A stretch of DNA of 64,000 nt, taken from the NCBI RefSeq assembly GCF_011075055.1, contig NW_025401096.1, forward strand, positions 992,001 to 1,056,000, written 5' to 3'. The translations under genes were made by a program, and so were the position numbers. Below are positions 1 through 14,689 of the stretch, piece by piece (the stretch's first letter is position 1; each line of letters opens with the position of its first letter). Source of the stretch: Mangifera indica (taxonomy: Eukaryota; Streptophyta; Magnoliopsida; Sapindales; Anacardiaceae). Below the pieces are notes generated by a model. It was not told the origin of the DNA. It saw only the letters and a program-made list of their open reading frames with translations, and did no database searches.

Positions 1-2039
1 ATAATTAATATCCCTTTTAATCTTGACCATGGACGTGGAAAGAATAAATTAGGGTTTTGGGTTATCTTAGTAAGATAATTATAGGGCGTGTTGTAGATAG
101 GAATTAATCTTTTATTAATAATATGTTGATAATTTATTAATTAGAACAAGATTCTGACCCAACTTGGAATGCGTTACCACCATAAGTACAATAATTGGTT
201 CATATGTGAAATTTCTGTATATTGAAGTTGAAGATTCAAACAATATACTGTAGGACTAATTTTCTCAGGTTTTATCAATTTGGTGACTATGCTTCCCCAA
301 AAAGGGTGGTCAAGCTCTACTAAATGAAGTTTCTCATCTAATAGTGGATTCAAATCGAATCGAATTAATTTCAAATAAGGCCAATTTAACTCAACTTGGA
401 CGATTGCAAATTAGACAGGAAGAAAATTAGTGAGACTGACCACAAAGAATGGTTGCCTTGAAAATATATGAAAAGAAAGGTTTTGCGGAATTATGTAATC
501 TTTAGGTGGTGGAAACTAAACTTGAGTTGAATCCATATTTGGTTTGAACAAACTAAATTTGAGTTGAACTTTAATTTGATAATTTGATCCGAGTTTAAGG
601 GTTTATTGACGGTTCATTTCTCTAATGTGATTATTCACGTCTCCAATATTAATGTTTATTCTGCCAATATTATTGTTTACCAATTTAAGTTAAACGATTT
701 AGATGGAAGCTGAGTCTGAGTTGGCTTTAGTTTGGGTTTAAATCCACTCAAATTCACACCTAAAAAATGTTGACTTAAAAATTAAACACTAGTTAAACTT
801 GACAAATCTATCTTTAGAAAATAAAAGACAATGATCTCCAACTATGAAATTGCTCGCAAAGAGACTTGAAACTCAATATTTATTGCTCGATGAACCCTAA
901 TGAGTTCTTCTTCTTTTTTTTTAAAGATTTGTTTGTGTTGAAGCTGGTGGTGTTAGAACCGAAGGTAAGTTTTGTTTTATAGCAATTACAATGTATTGCT
1001 TAACTTTTGTTGGTTTCTACCAACCACAAATTGTCTTTATTTATGCTTAAAGCAATGCCCTAATTATAATTTTTAAATCTACTCTGTTTTTATTTTCTTC
1101 TTCACAAAGGCTTAAGGAAGATTCAAGCCAATCTAAATCTAAGCAAAAGCTAGTTTTAGTTCAACTTAAATCCAGAATAGTCCATTCGAATTTAGATAGT
1201 AAACAATAACACCAGAAAAATGAATAATCATCAGAGCTCTAATACCACAATGTTAATGAGTCCTCAAATTCTAACTAAAACTTTAACTCAAGTTTCCCTT
1301 ATTCAAACTACCGACCGGAATCCATCCTAAAGACTTTGGAAACTAAACAAACAAAAACAGAATAAACAAACACTCACTTTATATACTTACAGAACGGCGG
1401 ATACATTTAGTATACAAAATAATAATAAACAAAAGTACAAACCCCCTTGTGAAATGTGCAAAGATTAAAAGAGAATAAAAAAAGATTAAAATATTAACCC
1501 CCCTAAGTCTGTATCTGTCTAATAAACAAATCCTAGTTTTGCCTGACAAACTGGAATCTTTGTTGGATCATTGAGCCTCAAGGCCTTTTCTCCCAATACA
1601 TAATACAAATTGACAGCTTGGTTGCCTTCAGAACCTCACTATCCTACACACACATAACACTCATCATACTCCTTTTTCCCCGAAAAAAAGTGCATGATGA
1701 GCTCAACCGACCAAAAATTTGGGTTCACTTTTGACACCAAAAACCATTAAAATGAAATATTAAAACTGGGTAGACTTGCAAATTTCATTTGTAGTCCACC
1801 AAGATAAGATCATTAGGCTGATCTTTTAATCACCAGGAGCTTCCCTCTCCATCCAGGGACTTTCCTTGGAACTTTTTGCACTGTTGCAAGTGCATTTGAT
1901 GCCTCTTTGTCCTAGAATTTGAACAATCTGCAATTATCAAACACAGAATTTTAATGAACATGTAACAGATTTAGAAGTAAAAAATGATAATTGTAATACC
2001 TGTAATGTTTTTGGATGAAGTTGTGATTGATTTGTGCTT
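1..2039. other. Intergenic / 3' flank of the MYOB-like gene
   Basis: No convincing coding region. The sequence is AT-rich. Around 505-770 it holds one diverged copy of a dispersed non-coding repeat whose text is rich in gagttgaa/ttcgaata-type words; related copies lie near 27108-27400, 48415-48620, 50305-50640 and 51380-51620. The part next to 2040 should contain the 3' UTR of the minus-strand gene, but I could not fix a poly(A) signal. Confidence 0.5.
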
Positions 2040-5024
2040 CTATGAAGTGAAATTTTCAATGTTTCTTGCTCGTTGCTCGACGCTTCTGAGATCACGAAGG
2101 TGTTGTAGGATTTCCTGGAGAAGATTTACTCCTTTATCTCCTTTTCCTAAAGAGCTGATGCAATGCTTGAGAAACTCCCTGTCTGCTTCAAGAGCGTGTA
2201 GCCTTTCATAGACATAATCAACTTCTTCCTCAAGTGCAAGCCTCTTGATGTCGAGTTCGAACTTTGTGATAGAGGAGTTCTGTGACACAACAGAATCAAA
2301 CTCTAGTTCATGTCCATTGACAATTCCATCTTCAGTTTCTGCATGAATTGCATCAAAAAGAGGAAGAAGTCTCTTCGCCTTTGGACCAATAACTTTCCTT
2401 TCTTGATAATGAAGCTTCCCATTCATTTCTTTGAAATAGCCATTTGCTAGCCCATTTGTTGCACCTTCAAAATCATAATCCACAGTGTAGCCATTGCCAT
2501 TCTCTTTGTGAAAATGATCAATTGATTTTATATCCTCAAAATGTTGCTCTTCCATGTTGTTTAACTTAAACAATTTCTCTTCCAAAACCCTGAGTTGCTC
2601 TAGAATGGATAACCTTTCATCCTCAAAGTTAGCCAATGACTCCAAATATAGAACTGCATCAGCAGGAGTGTTCTGGTTGTTACTTTCCTGGTTGCTCTCA
2701 GGACTCTCTTCTTCCTTTGCGTCAAGATTCAGATCAATAGATAGACCATCGCTATCATCAGCATTGCTGCAAGAAGCAGATGAAGTTCCACTTCTCCTTC
2801 TCAACATCATCATTTTCTCTTTTGCCTCATATTCCTGAACCTTCTTTCGATATAATTCCAGCTCTTTTTCAATCTCTGCCTTTTCCCGTTCTCTCTTTAT
2901 CATAAGCTCATTCAAAAGCTGCAATGCTTCCTGGTCATACTCCGATTGTTCCTCCATCATTCTTTGATATTGCAAAGCTTCCATCTGCATCGCAGCTTTC
3001 TCTTCCTGAAGCCTATTTATCATTGCCATTGTATGGTTCGCTGCCTCTGCCGAAGCGCTCCTTTCTTCTTCTAATTCTGCATACAAAGCATTTAACGTCT
3101 TTCGTTCCGCTCTCAATGCTGATTTTAACTTCTCAACTGTCATTACCCCATCTCCAGAATCAATGTCACTGAGAACACTTCCACTATCCAAGGACTCATC
3201 TGTTCCAGTTTCTCTTCGATCAAGTAGCAGCAGTTTCTTGTGTAATTGATGAAGACTATCAACAGAAGTCGGCGTATCAGGAACTTTCTCTTCTTCAATC
3301 TCATTAACCTCGGAAGGAATTGACAAATGATTGATCATTGTTGCCTCTTCACTTGTCTCAATTGTTATGGTTTTGAACTCTAAATTATCGTCTTCAGCTT
3401 GTTTAAAGCCTAAAATCAAATCAACAACATAAGAAGATTGACTACAGTAATTCCCGAAAATTGCAATATAAGATGGTTAAGCTTACCATTGTCATCATTA
3501 TCTACATGCAATTCAGAAAAACTAGCAAAAACATCATGCTCATTTTGAACATCATCAATTGGTTCATGCTCCGGAATCTCAGTCCCTATTGAGATCTCGC
3601 TATCAATTTCATCACTTTGCATTCGAAGTGCATCATCAGAAACTGCATATATATCAACAACACTACTTAACTTATGCTCTAGTTTCATCATACAAAGTTA
3701 CAATAAAATTTCCACCAAACAAAACTTATAATGTACCTTGATTAAAATCTGATTCCAATTCCACATCTCTTCCTGCTGCTTCCTCACTTGCCTCAGCATC
3801 ATCTTGAGGAGTTTGCGCAACAGCAACTTCTTCGTGCCCGTCTTTGATTGAATCTCCAACTTCTGCTTGTATAAATGAAGACCACTCATCCTCTTCTTCC
3901 ACTGGTTCAAGCACCATAGCCTTAGTTTGCTCTTCACTTTCATAGGCTGAAAGTGATGCTATTGCCTCTTTTGAACTCAACCTGTTCTCTTTGTTCTCCA
4001 TTACCAAATCAACTTCTGTCCCAACATCATTCATGGTAAAATCCAAAATAACATCTTCATTTTCACCATTTCCCTTGCCTTGCTCCCTCACTTTGTACCC
4101 ACTTTTCAGTTCAGCTGTTAATGGATCCATCAACTCAACTGGAATCAAATGGCAATCCTCTCCATCTATGTAAAACTCCAAATGCTTGGTCACACCTTCA
4201 GGGGTTGCTTGATTTTTACTCTCATCACAAGACGGATCCTCCATTGAAGCATTCAAAAAAGCTTCTTCCTTGATAGAAGAAGTTTCTTGTTCTTTCTCAA
4301 AAACAACACCCACTTTCTCATTTTCATTAGTTGAAAATTTCTCCTCTATCTCCAATTCTCTCCCTTCAATTGAAATTCCCATATCTTCATCAATCTTATG
4401 AACATCTTCAACTTGGTTGGTCAAAGAATCCGATCTATTTTTATCAAAACGATCATCGTCTCCATCTTCTCCCATCAAATTTTCCTTTTGGGGATAATCC
4501 AAAACCTCCCAAGAAGGCTTAAATAGCACATATGGAGAGTAAAACTTTCTCTCCAAGTTGACACCACAACAAGAACATTTAGACTCCACCTCACCATTTT
4601 GAGCACCATCTTCATCATTTTGAACCAGTCCAATCTGCTTCATCCATGGAAAGAAAGCATAATCCTTCGAAAATTCGCGATGCGACGAGGATGAGCAACC
4701 CTCGCACATGTCCTTTGATTCAGATAGAGTATGATGATCTGAGCAGAAACCCAGTTTGGAAATCTCTTTAGCATGATCATCACACACAAGATCTCTATAA
4801 GAATCCTTCTTATTTGAGGAGTCAAAGATGTGATCGAGCCTCGAACACCATAGACAGGGCTTTTTGAGGCCAAAATACTCTGCATATTTGACGATGAGAT
4901 AAGAAAATAGAGAATTTAAAAGAAGGAGAACGATCAAGGCCCATTCAAGAAGTACATAGACTAGAATCACAGTAATCTTGTTGGTGTTTCTATGCAACAT
5001 GGTTGCAAATTTGTTGGCCGCCAT
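2040..5024 (-). CDS. Myosin-binding protein (GTD-binding/DUF593 domain), MYOB2/MYOB3-like
   Basis: Three exons give an uninterrupted 937-residue protein: 5024-3737, 3642-3487 and 3409-2040 (minus strand). Both introns are short (94 and 77 bp), GT-AG, with matching phases. Residues ~17-45 form a hydrophobic membrane anchor, followed by a CxxC motif (Cys-Leu-Trp-Cys, residues ~57-60) and a second cysteine-rich stretch, as in this plant family. Residues ~230-560 are acidic, low-complexity and presumably disordered. Residues ~570-680 are a long coiled coil with the GTD-binding (zein-binding, DUF593) signature, which in Arabidopsis MYOB proteins binds the globular tail of myosin XI; those proteins act as vesicle-bound myosin receptors. 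A short predicted coiled coil is near the C-terminus (~855-900). The start is the first ATG ahead of the membrane anchor, and an AT-rich TATA-like stretch lies at ~5241-5250. Assignment to the family is firm; which paralogue is uncertain. Confidence 0.93.
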
Positions 5025-5344
5025 TGATGCTTACGATGTTTCTTGATATGTACAAAAGCAGAGCAAATTTACAGGCTGTGAAAAAAGACAAAAGAGAAGA
5101 TCTAATACTGATGAGAATCAGAAACCAAAAGAAAAAAAAAGGGATTTTGAGAGAAGATGAAGAGATAGCAATTGAAGAAGATGAACAAATTGAGTATGAA
5201 ATGGGAAAGGAAGAGGCTTTAATCAGACTGAGAAGACTCAACTATTTATTGAGTCAGGGAAAATTAAAGAATGTTTTTTTATGTATCACAGAATCAACCA
5301 CTTCAACAAGAAATAGATTACCTTATCGAATCTTTTATTTTTAA

Positions 5345-6915
5345 ATGAAAAAATGCATATTTATTAGGAGTGATTTCGATCCAAACTATTTTAATTTGAA
5401 TTTGAGTTTTAATAAAATCAGTTAATTAAGATAAAATTCTATGTTAAATTAACAATTTTTTTTAATTTAAATTGATGGTAAATTAGGCCTTATTCCAAGT
5501 TAATTTTTATAAAATCCAACCTTAAAATTCGCATTCATAAATTTAAATTCTCCTTGCACTTGAGCAAAAAAATTGAAATTTTCATTTATAAAAATGTTAA
5601 AAGTAATTTTTATATACATTTATTTTATTTTCCTTCTTTGAAATTTTTTATATTTTAATTTAGATTACCATCGAGAAACATTACATTATCGTCCCTAAAA
5701 AATATAATTTATCTTCAACGTGGTTATGAGTTTAATTAATTGGCTCAAATCAAATCTATATTTGAGTTGAAAGAATTGAACTTAATTTGAAATTCCAACT
5801 TCACAATTCAGTTAGTGTTCAAGAGTTCATTAACGATTCTTTATTAGATTTTTTTCTCTTTTTTTTTTGACAATTTATCATCTTCTTTTATAAGGATCAT
5901 TTTTTTCTTTTTCCTTCTTTTTCTAATATTGTTATTTCCTATTTAAACTAATTTGAACCCAATATTATAAATTCAAATCGAACTTAAACTTATTCTTGTT
6001 TGAGCTGAAATAGAATCCACACTTTGTCATTTCTATTTATTCTCTCACAACCGCAGTGAGTAAATTAGATAACAAAATTTTGTATGTGAGAGTTGAGGCT
6101 TGGATTTTAGGTTTTAAATATATGATAAATTTTGGGGAATTAATTTAAATTTGAGGGTTGTTTTAAATTTTAGAAAGAGTAACTGGGTTACAACAGATCC
6201 TGAAACTTAAGGGGTCCAGTTGATTTTTCACTTGGAGGATGGTGGCCAACAAAGCATGGATATGAGTTAGGTGGACCACACTCAAAGTAAAGTATGGGGC
6301 CCATTTTGGATGCCAGGTGCTCCTCCCCATCATTCAAGACTGTTTCTTTCTCTTCAAGCTTTTTCACAATTTGGATTTTTTTTTAATTTTTAACCCTAAT
6401 AAAAAAACAATTATATAATTTCAAAATTTTTTGTTTGATTCGAATCGAATCGAATTAAGCTTAAATAAAAATTAGTACAAGCTTGGCTTAAATCTAAAAT
6501 GAATAATTTAAATTTAAACTCAAGTTAATTCGAATAATAAAAAATAACTTTAGGAAGAAGAAGAACAACCTTAATACAGTTAATGAGCCTTTGAACTCAA
6601 ATTGAGTTGTTGAATTGAAATTTTAACTTGAGTTTAATTAGTATAAATCGAATATGGATTTGAAATTGAGTCAAATTGACTCGAGTTCAATGTTACTTGT
6701 AAACATATAATTTTTATGCAATCTCAAATTTATTTTGTAGTAAAATTTCATTATTTTTTTAACAAGTTGATATTTAATATTTTGTGAATTTAATTTTACG
6801 CATTTTCAAAGAATTACCAATTATGGTTGCGAATTTGGTTGACTTAAAAAGTCCAATAACGAGAAAATGACATGATATAGATGAAATGATTTCATTTATT
6901 CATTTCTGTGATATG
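5345..6915. other. AT-rich intergenic region upstream of the MYOB-like gene
   Basis: No ORF with recognisable content. Between ~5700 and 6010 and again ~6580-6700 there are degenerate stretches of the same dispersed repeat seen at 505-770. The first few hundred bases beyond 5024 should contain the 5' UTR and promoter of the minus-strand gene. Confidence 0.5.
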
Positions 6916-7260
6916 TAGAGTTGGATTTAAAGTGAACTTGTTTGAATTTAAAATCAGTTTGAATAAGCTTAAAACGAGCTAATTCTACATAAACTCGAGC
7001 AAGCTTGAGCTAACATTTTCAAGCTTGAGCTATTCTTCAAATTTATGAATTAAAAATTTTGATACAAAATAATATTATTTTGATCAATATGTATTAAAAC
7101 GACGTCATTTTAATAACAAACTAGTTAAAAATTCAAGCTTCAAATAAGTCAAATCGAATTCGAATTGAGTTTAAACTTAGTTTCGATGAACTCAAGTTCT
7201 ATTATATACAAATCTAGTTGAGCTCGAGCTCTAACTCAGCTCAATTTGAATCTAGCCCTG
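6916..7260. mobile_element. Non-autonomous hAT-like MITE
   Basis: The ends are imperfect inverted repeats: tagagttggattTaaa on the left, and cagggctagattcaaa when the right end is read in reverse complement. The 345-bp interior is rich in gagctcgagctt-type words. The flanking octamers gtgatatg (6908-6915) and gtggcatg (7261-7268) agree at 6 of 8 bases, as expected for an old 8-bp hAT target duplication. There is no coding capacity. The boundaries are my best reading. Confidence 0.5.
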
Positions 7261-9749
7261 GTGGCATGAAATGGTAATATTTAGGCTAAACTGTCTCTAA
7301 ATGAGGCAATTGCATTTGTTATAAATGGTTTGGGAATTAATTCTTTAAATTCTCTGTTTGATTCCAAAAAGCAAATGGGTCTATCAATTTTGGAAGCAAA
7401 ATCACTGTCTAAGTTTTTTCCCCCCATTTTAGCCCTTTTTTTCGTATAATTTTGATTTTTATATTATTTTCATGATTAAAAAAACATTTTCATTTATAAT
7501 TTTTATTTCAGATGTGATCGAACATGAAACATTTTCTTTATGGGATGTGTGAATTAGGTAATTATAAATTATTTCAATAATTTATTTTTTATTATTAATA
7601 TTAATTTATTTGATTCATTAAATTATAAAATATTAATATGATGATCACTCCACAAAAGATGCTAATTTAATTTTGTTATAATTGTATTCCCATTTATTAA
7701 AATTCTAAATATAATTATCCCCATTTTCAATTAAATTAACATTAAGCCCTATATTTTTATTACAATTATTTTACCCTTATTCAAACTATTATTAAAATTA
7801 AAATATTTTTATTCTAAATCAAAATTACCCTTTCGCCACCCTTACACCACTTATTGCCTACATAGAATCATCCCCTCATTGTAGCATGCACATAATTATC
7901 CCCATTTTATCGTGCCACCCCCTTCGCACAACACTGAACCTACATCGTTTGGTTGGGATCTTCACAATTTAGCCAAACTTATATGTTTGATCTCACGAAA
8001 GTAAATCTAAAAGGAGATAAAAATCAATAGACTTTAAAAAACCTATATCGGATCTACTTACTATATCTTAAAGTTGTTCCTGTGAGATCGATCTAAAGGA
8101 AGAAAGTCAACTTTTATCATTAATTCACTTGTGTTGATCGTTGACGACCCCAACAACAACTTTCTCATAAATAGTTTTTTACACCTTTTATGCAGTCCTA
8201 TTATTCTCATTTACTACAATTTCCTCCCCACCTTAATTCATGCAAACGCTCCCACTTTTATTTTATTGCAGTTTCACCTTGTCTCCTCACCCCAACATTA
8301 TCCACACACCTTTGATTTAATTTAGTTTAATATAAAAAGACGTTTTAGTAAAATTCTATCTCAATATTTTATATTATTGTTTATTAAACATAATAATTAT
8401 TTTATAATTTATACCCATTATAAATTATACGAACGATTTATTTTTGTGGTCATTTTCAATTTTAACAAATAAAATATTGTTTGAACCGAATACACCATTA
8501 GTAATATTTTTTCACAAAATTTATTTGGCAACATTTGTGGAAAATTATTTAACAAGATTTTTTCTACATCGGGTCACTCGGAATGTTTATTTCAACCAAA
8601 TGTTCATGGTAAAAAATTAAAAATCTATGTTAAAATGTAGTATTCATATATTATGTAATTGATTAGTAATAAGTATTGAATTAACTAACAATAAAACTAT
8701 GTGTGTTTATAATGAATATTAATTTAAATGTTAATATTAATGTGTCACTTATGATTAAACGATTTTAATTTAAGAATAAAATAATATTCAATCATACTGT
8801 AATATCTCATCATTAATATATAAATTAGTATTTATTATAAGTGTACATAATATTATTCATTGATAATATATATATATATATATTTTTTCATTGATAATGT
8901 ATAAATATTAAATTAGGTACAAATGATAATTTATTATTTTATAATTTTTTTGTTACTTAATCTTTAATTTAAATTATTTAATCGTATATTAATAGATTAA
9001 AAATGATATATAAATTAATATTTATTATAAATATATATAATTTTATTGGTATGGTATATAGTTTATGTCATCCATCCTAGGGATTTTCCTAACATTTCTT
9101 AAAATTCTTAAAATATTTTTGGCATTTTAAGGGTTTTTTTATTTTATTTTCAAGAATATTTAATAAATTTCGAGAATTATTAGAACGCTTGAACGAAACT
9201 AAACAATTTCTTGGAGTAGGGGACGACTAACTCACACATCATCAACACGTGGAAATTATTAATTTCCTTCTGACATAAAAATATTAGTTTCTTTAAAAAA
9301 ATTAAATAAAAAATTCAACTACCCAGTTATTTCTATTCACATTCACATTGCTTTTATCACCAAAAAGAAAAAAAATGAAAATTGTAACGTAGTTCTTCAT
9401 AAAAAATAATTATTATATTCATATTAAAAATCAAAGATATATTTTCTAAAGATTTATATTATATCCCCTTTAAATCCGTTCCTAAAATATAAAAAATAAA
9501 AGAATTATACATTGTAATCACATTAATCTTTTTATAATGTCCGAATTTTATGCTTTTGCTTTTTATTGTGCAGTTATTCTTATTCTTAAAAGAAAATTCA
9601 CTTCAGTAATAAAGCGTTTAGGTGCAACAAGTGACCAGTAAAACAATAACATATATATCATTTACATACATAAAACACATTATTTACTTGAAGATTAATT
9701 TAGAATACGGGTATAAACTTTTTATCCAGTGATTCAGATAGTAAAAATA

Positions 9750-9922
9750 ACAATAAAACTATACGTATATATTTTTTATATATAATTTATTTAAACAGAT
9801 GATATATTATTATGTGATTGAATAATTTGAAATTAAAGATAAAGTAATACATAATCACATGATGAGATATCATTTGCGTATCTAAATTATATATAAAAAA
9901 TATGTATATACAATATTGCTCT
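9750..9922. mobile_element. AT-rich ~170-bp MITE (family copy)
   Basis: The terminal ~38 bases are inverted repeats of each other: left end caataaaactatacgtat, right end reverse-complemented agcaatattgtatataca, both running into a shared tattttttatatataattt. The core has the family words gtgattgaataattt and aaataaagt. Other copies are at 11815-11994, 26295-26465, 26470-26690, 28350-28520, 41761-41927 and partially 52555-52700. Confidence 0.6.
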
Positions 9923-11814
9923 AAAATAAATATTGGTTTTTTATGATTTTTTAAATTTGTCATTCTAGTCTTTTATCATACGGGACCATGCATCGTTATT
10001 TATTATCTTTTCGAGATAATATAGCAAGGAAAATCAACAAGGTCTATATTAAATATGCTAGGATATGAGTTATTTCTTTATGTAATTACACAAGAATTGT
10101 ACAAATATAAATGGATAACTTTTTTATAACTTATACTATTACTTTGTCGGCATTCCTTAAGAGATATAAATAACATAATAGTGGATATAAACTCCCGAAT
10201 AGTGGATTGAATTACTCTAAAAATACCTCATTATTCATTCAATTCGTGATACTCAATAACAATAACCATTTACTTGCAAAAAATCATACTTTTGATATTA
10301 CGTACTTCTTATTAGTGCAAATTTCTGCATCAATATTTTTTATTGTTCCAATTTTGCCCTTGAGCTTTTGAATCATTTGATGATCCAAAATGAAAAATTA
10401 ATTTCAATTTTTTTTGCTTTTCTTTAATTTACTTTTTAATTATCGCCATAAAAATAATTAAAAAAGAAATGTGAGATTAAAAAATTTAACACTTTTTTGG
10501 AATTGTTTAGATTCTTTTACTTTTGTTTAGGGTTTAAATCTGAATTAAGGCCTTAATTAATTTGAAATAAAAAAACTCTCTTTATACTTTTAATTTTTTG
10601 ACCAAAAAGTATAAACTTTAAATTAGGTGTTTTCCACATGAATTTGCATCCAAAGAAGGTCCCATACTCCCATTTGATTTTTGAAATGTGTAATCTATAA
10701 TATCAATTAATTCTTTTTTTTTTGGGTATTTTTAGAAACAAAAATATTTATTGAGTGTTACGATCCTAACTATAAGCTATGAGATTTAGATTCTACGTCG
10801 AAAAACATAAGTTTTTAAAATGAGATTTACATAGTTTTAAATTCTCTAATTTCAAAAGTTTATTTTTGGATATGATTTTTCCAAAATTTATATTATTTGG
10901 TATTAATTATCAGGCATTGTTATCATATCTCTCAATTGCAAATATACAACCTAGGTTATTTTTAAAATAAATAAAGCTATTAAAAAATAAATAATTTTTT
11001 CAATATTTTAGGTGCCAATCTATAGGGTTTTTCTAAGTTAGTTAAAAATAATTATTTATCAATTAGATTTTGCTTGAATATATCTACATGAGTCTCTCAA
11101 TTAATAAAATAATTGTTGATGTAAAATAAAAATAAGATAGGTGGGACTAACATTTTTTTTTTCTTTTTTGAAAAATAAAAAACTGTTCAAGTATTTTAAA
11201 AGCCATATCTAACATGCTTTTGGACTGTTATTAAAAACTAAATAAATAGTCTTTTTAGGTCAAAATTTTCTAGAATGGTCCAATACCATGTGACAAAGAA
11301 TCCAATAATATTTAAATTGACCAGACTTTGATCTAAAATTATGAGCCACGGTCACTGGCTATTGGAATTTTAATCGAAAAAGGGGCCCTTTGGGACATTA
11401 ATTGGCGTGGTCATAAAGAAATCTCCAACAATTCACAAAGTATTTTTTTTTTTAATCTTTTATTTTTGCGTAATCTCATTGTATAATCATACAACCGGAC
11501 CCTTTGCTAATTCCCCAACCATACTCTTTATAATACTGTAACAGTGTTAAGCTTCCATTTGCATCATTTTGGAGAAGACCTATGTTTATTTATATATCCA
11601 AAAGCTTAAAAGGGGAGTAGTCATGAATTTTAGTTAGCGGAGGCAAAATATTAAGCTAATTAAATTTATTATAAAATTAACTTACTAAATTAAAATAATT
11701 TAGTCATTTTTAGTATTACAAATTATTTAGTGAGCTTAAAAATTTATATTTAGTGGGTGTAAAAATATAATTGTCAATTAAAATAAAAATAATAAAAATA
11801 TATATTTTAAAATT

Positions 11815-11994
11815 TCAGTAAAATTATATGTACATATTTTTAAGTATACAAATAGATATATATATAATACATTATTATGTGATTGAGTGATTTTAAATTA
11901 AAAATTAAATAATATTTAATTACATAATTATACATCATCTCTGAATATATTTTATATATTTAAAATATGTACATATAATATTACTCATAAAATT
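11815..11994. mobile_element. AT-rich ~170-bp MITE (family copy)
   Basis: Same family as 9750-9922. The left end aaattatatgtacatatttt is mirrored by aaatatgtacatataat on the right. The core gtgattgagtgattttaaat is shared with the other copies. Confidence 0.6.
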
Positions 11995-12196
11995 TTAGTG
12001 GGGTCGTGGTTACACTACAACTGTGCTCCTACGTGAAGGAATAAATGTTGAATATCCTCTAGGAGTGCATCACATGGAATTTTTTTGTTTTAAGCAAAAA
12101 GAATAACATGGTGCATAAAATAAAACTTTTTTTTTAATAGATAATTTTGGTGTAGGGCTAGCTCAAGCATCATGCAATGTGAAAATAAAAAGAAAA

Positions 12197-13452
<1,256 letters not shown>

Positions 13453-13665
13453 TTGTACAAATATTATAAAAATTTGAATAATGAACTAAATGGAAGTAAG
13501 TATTTGAATAAATTTTATTTTCATTTAAATCATGAAATTAAAATTAAACCTGCTATAGGTTTATTAAATACTGTTATAGACAAACTTGAGGAATTAAATC
13601 TCAAAATAGAAAATCTAGATAGGAAACTAAATTACATAATTTATCATATATTTTTAATAAGTTAA
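13453..13665 (+). pseudogene. Pararetroviral small ORF, coiled-coil protein remnant
   Basis: An open stretch of 70 codons whose second half is a heptad-like Leu/Ile-Glu-Lys coiled coil. The same frame continues with coiled-coil character for ~20 codons beyond the stop, which suggests a nonsense mutation. Caulimovirids often carry a small coiled-coil, virion-associated-type protein, but I cannot assign this one by sequence. It lies directly before another small viral ORF. Confidence 0.4.
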
Positions 13666-13775
13666 GAGCTGACTAAAATAGAGGAATCTCTCTCTAAGAT
13701 AAGCTTTGATTTACAAAGGATAATAACTCTGGAACGTGTTTTTATTATTTTGTTAAATAGGTCAAACATAGAAAA

Positions 13776-14078
13776 TTGGCCAATAACTATGGCTTTTCTA
13801 ATACCATCATAAGGATAGGAAACTATCCTATATCACTAACCCATAGTGATATAGAACAAGTGTGTCCAATCGAAGGATATAGTGAACAAGAGATAAGGCA
13901 GTGTGTGCTCGATCTCTGTAACGGGAATTCAGATATTCGACAAGACTATTTGGAATGGTTAGGAGTAAAAAGATTACTTGACGCGATACACAAGGCATTC
14001 CAACAAGGTGCTAGGCGAATACTCCAATTTATACCAACTTGGATTACAACCATCGAAACTTATGAATTAGAGTTTTGA
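13776..14078 (+). pseudogene. Pararetroviral small ORF, unknown function
   Basis: About 100 open codons without an ATG at the start; the upstream frame is closed at ~13755. The composition is mixed and protein-like, with a hydrophobic C-terminal half and several aromatic residues. The frame continues after one stop to ~14180. I do not recognise the family; position suggests an accessory or N-terminal polyprotein segment of the virus. Start codon loss and stops mark it as broken. Confidence 0.4.
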
Positions 14079-14189
14079 AATAAATGGTTGGATAAAACAG
14101 AAGCTGTTATAGAATATTGGTATGGAGAATCTCAGAACCTTGAGGAACCATCAACCTCTTATAACCTATTTCCTGACTGAGAAAAAAGT

Positions 14190-14580
14190 ATGGCAGACAA
14201 GGAAACTCTTAAACAATTCATTGCCAACATACAAAATAAATATCCTAGTCTTCCACCATGTTATGCAAACTTTGTAGCTCAAGAGTCTCAAGGAGATTGG
14301 GATAAAGCTAAAAAGCTGTATTTGAAGGTAGTAAAAGAGGAATATTTCATTTCTAAAGAAGAAGGCAAAAGAAGATAGAAGAAGAACTTCCGAATATAAC
14401 TCTTTCGGATGCTAATAAACTTAGCAAATATTACGAGGAGGAACTTAAGAAACAAAAGAAAAATATTGAAAAGGGAAAAACTTTTAAAAAGATATCTTTG
14501 AGATAAAAAATAGATGATGTAGAGAATCGAATCTCTAATCTTAGAGAAGCTGAGATTAAAGATGATCATTTAGAAAGAAT
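14190..14580 (+). pseudogene. Pararetroviral ORF remnant, charged coiled-coil segment
   Basis: It begins with an ATG 17 bp after the previous stop. The first 62 codons are open, then the Lys/Glu-rich coiled-coil reading moves between frames over ~14380-14580. It sits immediately before the coat protein region and may be the N-terminal part of the capsid polyprotein. The family is not recognised. Confidence 0.4.
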
Positions 14581-14689
14581 GAAAAATGCCTTACACTTTT
14601 TTCAAGGATTTCTACGAGAAATCTTAGAGCCTGAATACACCTTTATGACTTATTCAACCTACACCAAAATTGGTGGAAATCTCGTCTAA

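Noticed and set aside
2554..3172. Plus-strand ORFs opposite the MYOB-like exon 3
   Set aside because: Shadows of the minus-strand gene, whose three exons form a complete family protein.
5003..5344. 113-codon plus-strand ORF over the start of the MYOB-like gene
   Set aside because: Antisense to exon 1 and 5' UTR, very Lys/Glu-rich low complexity, no domain.
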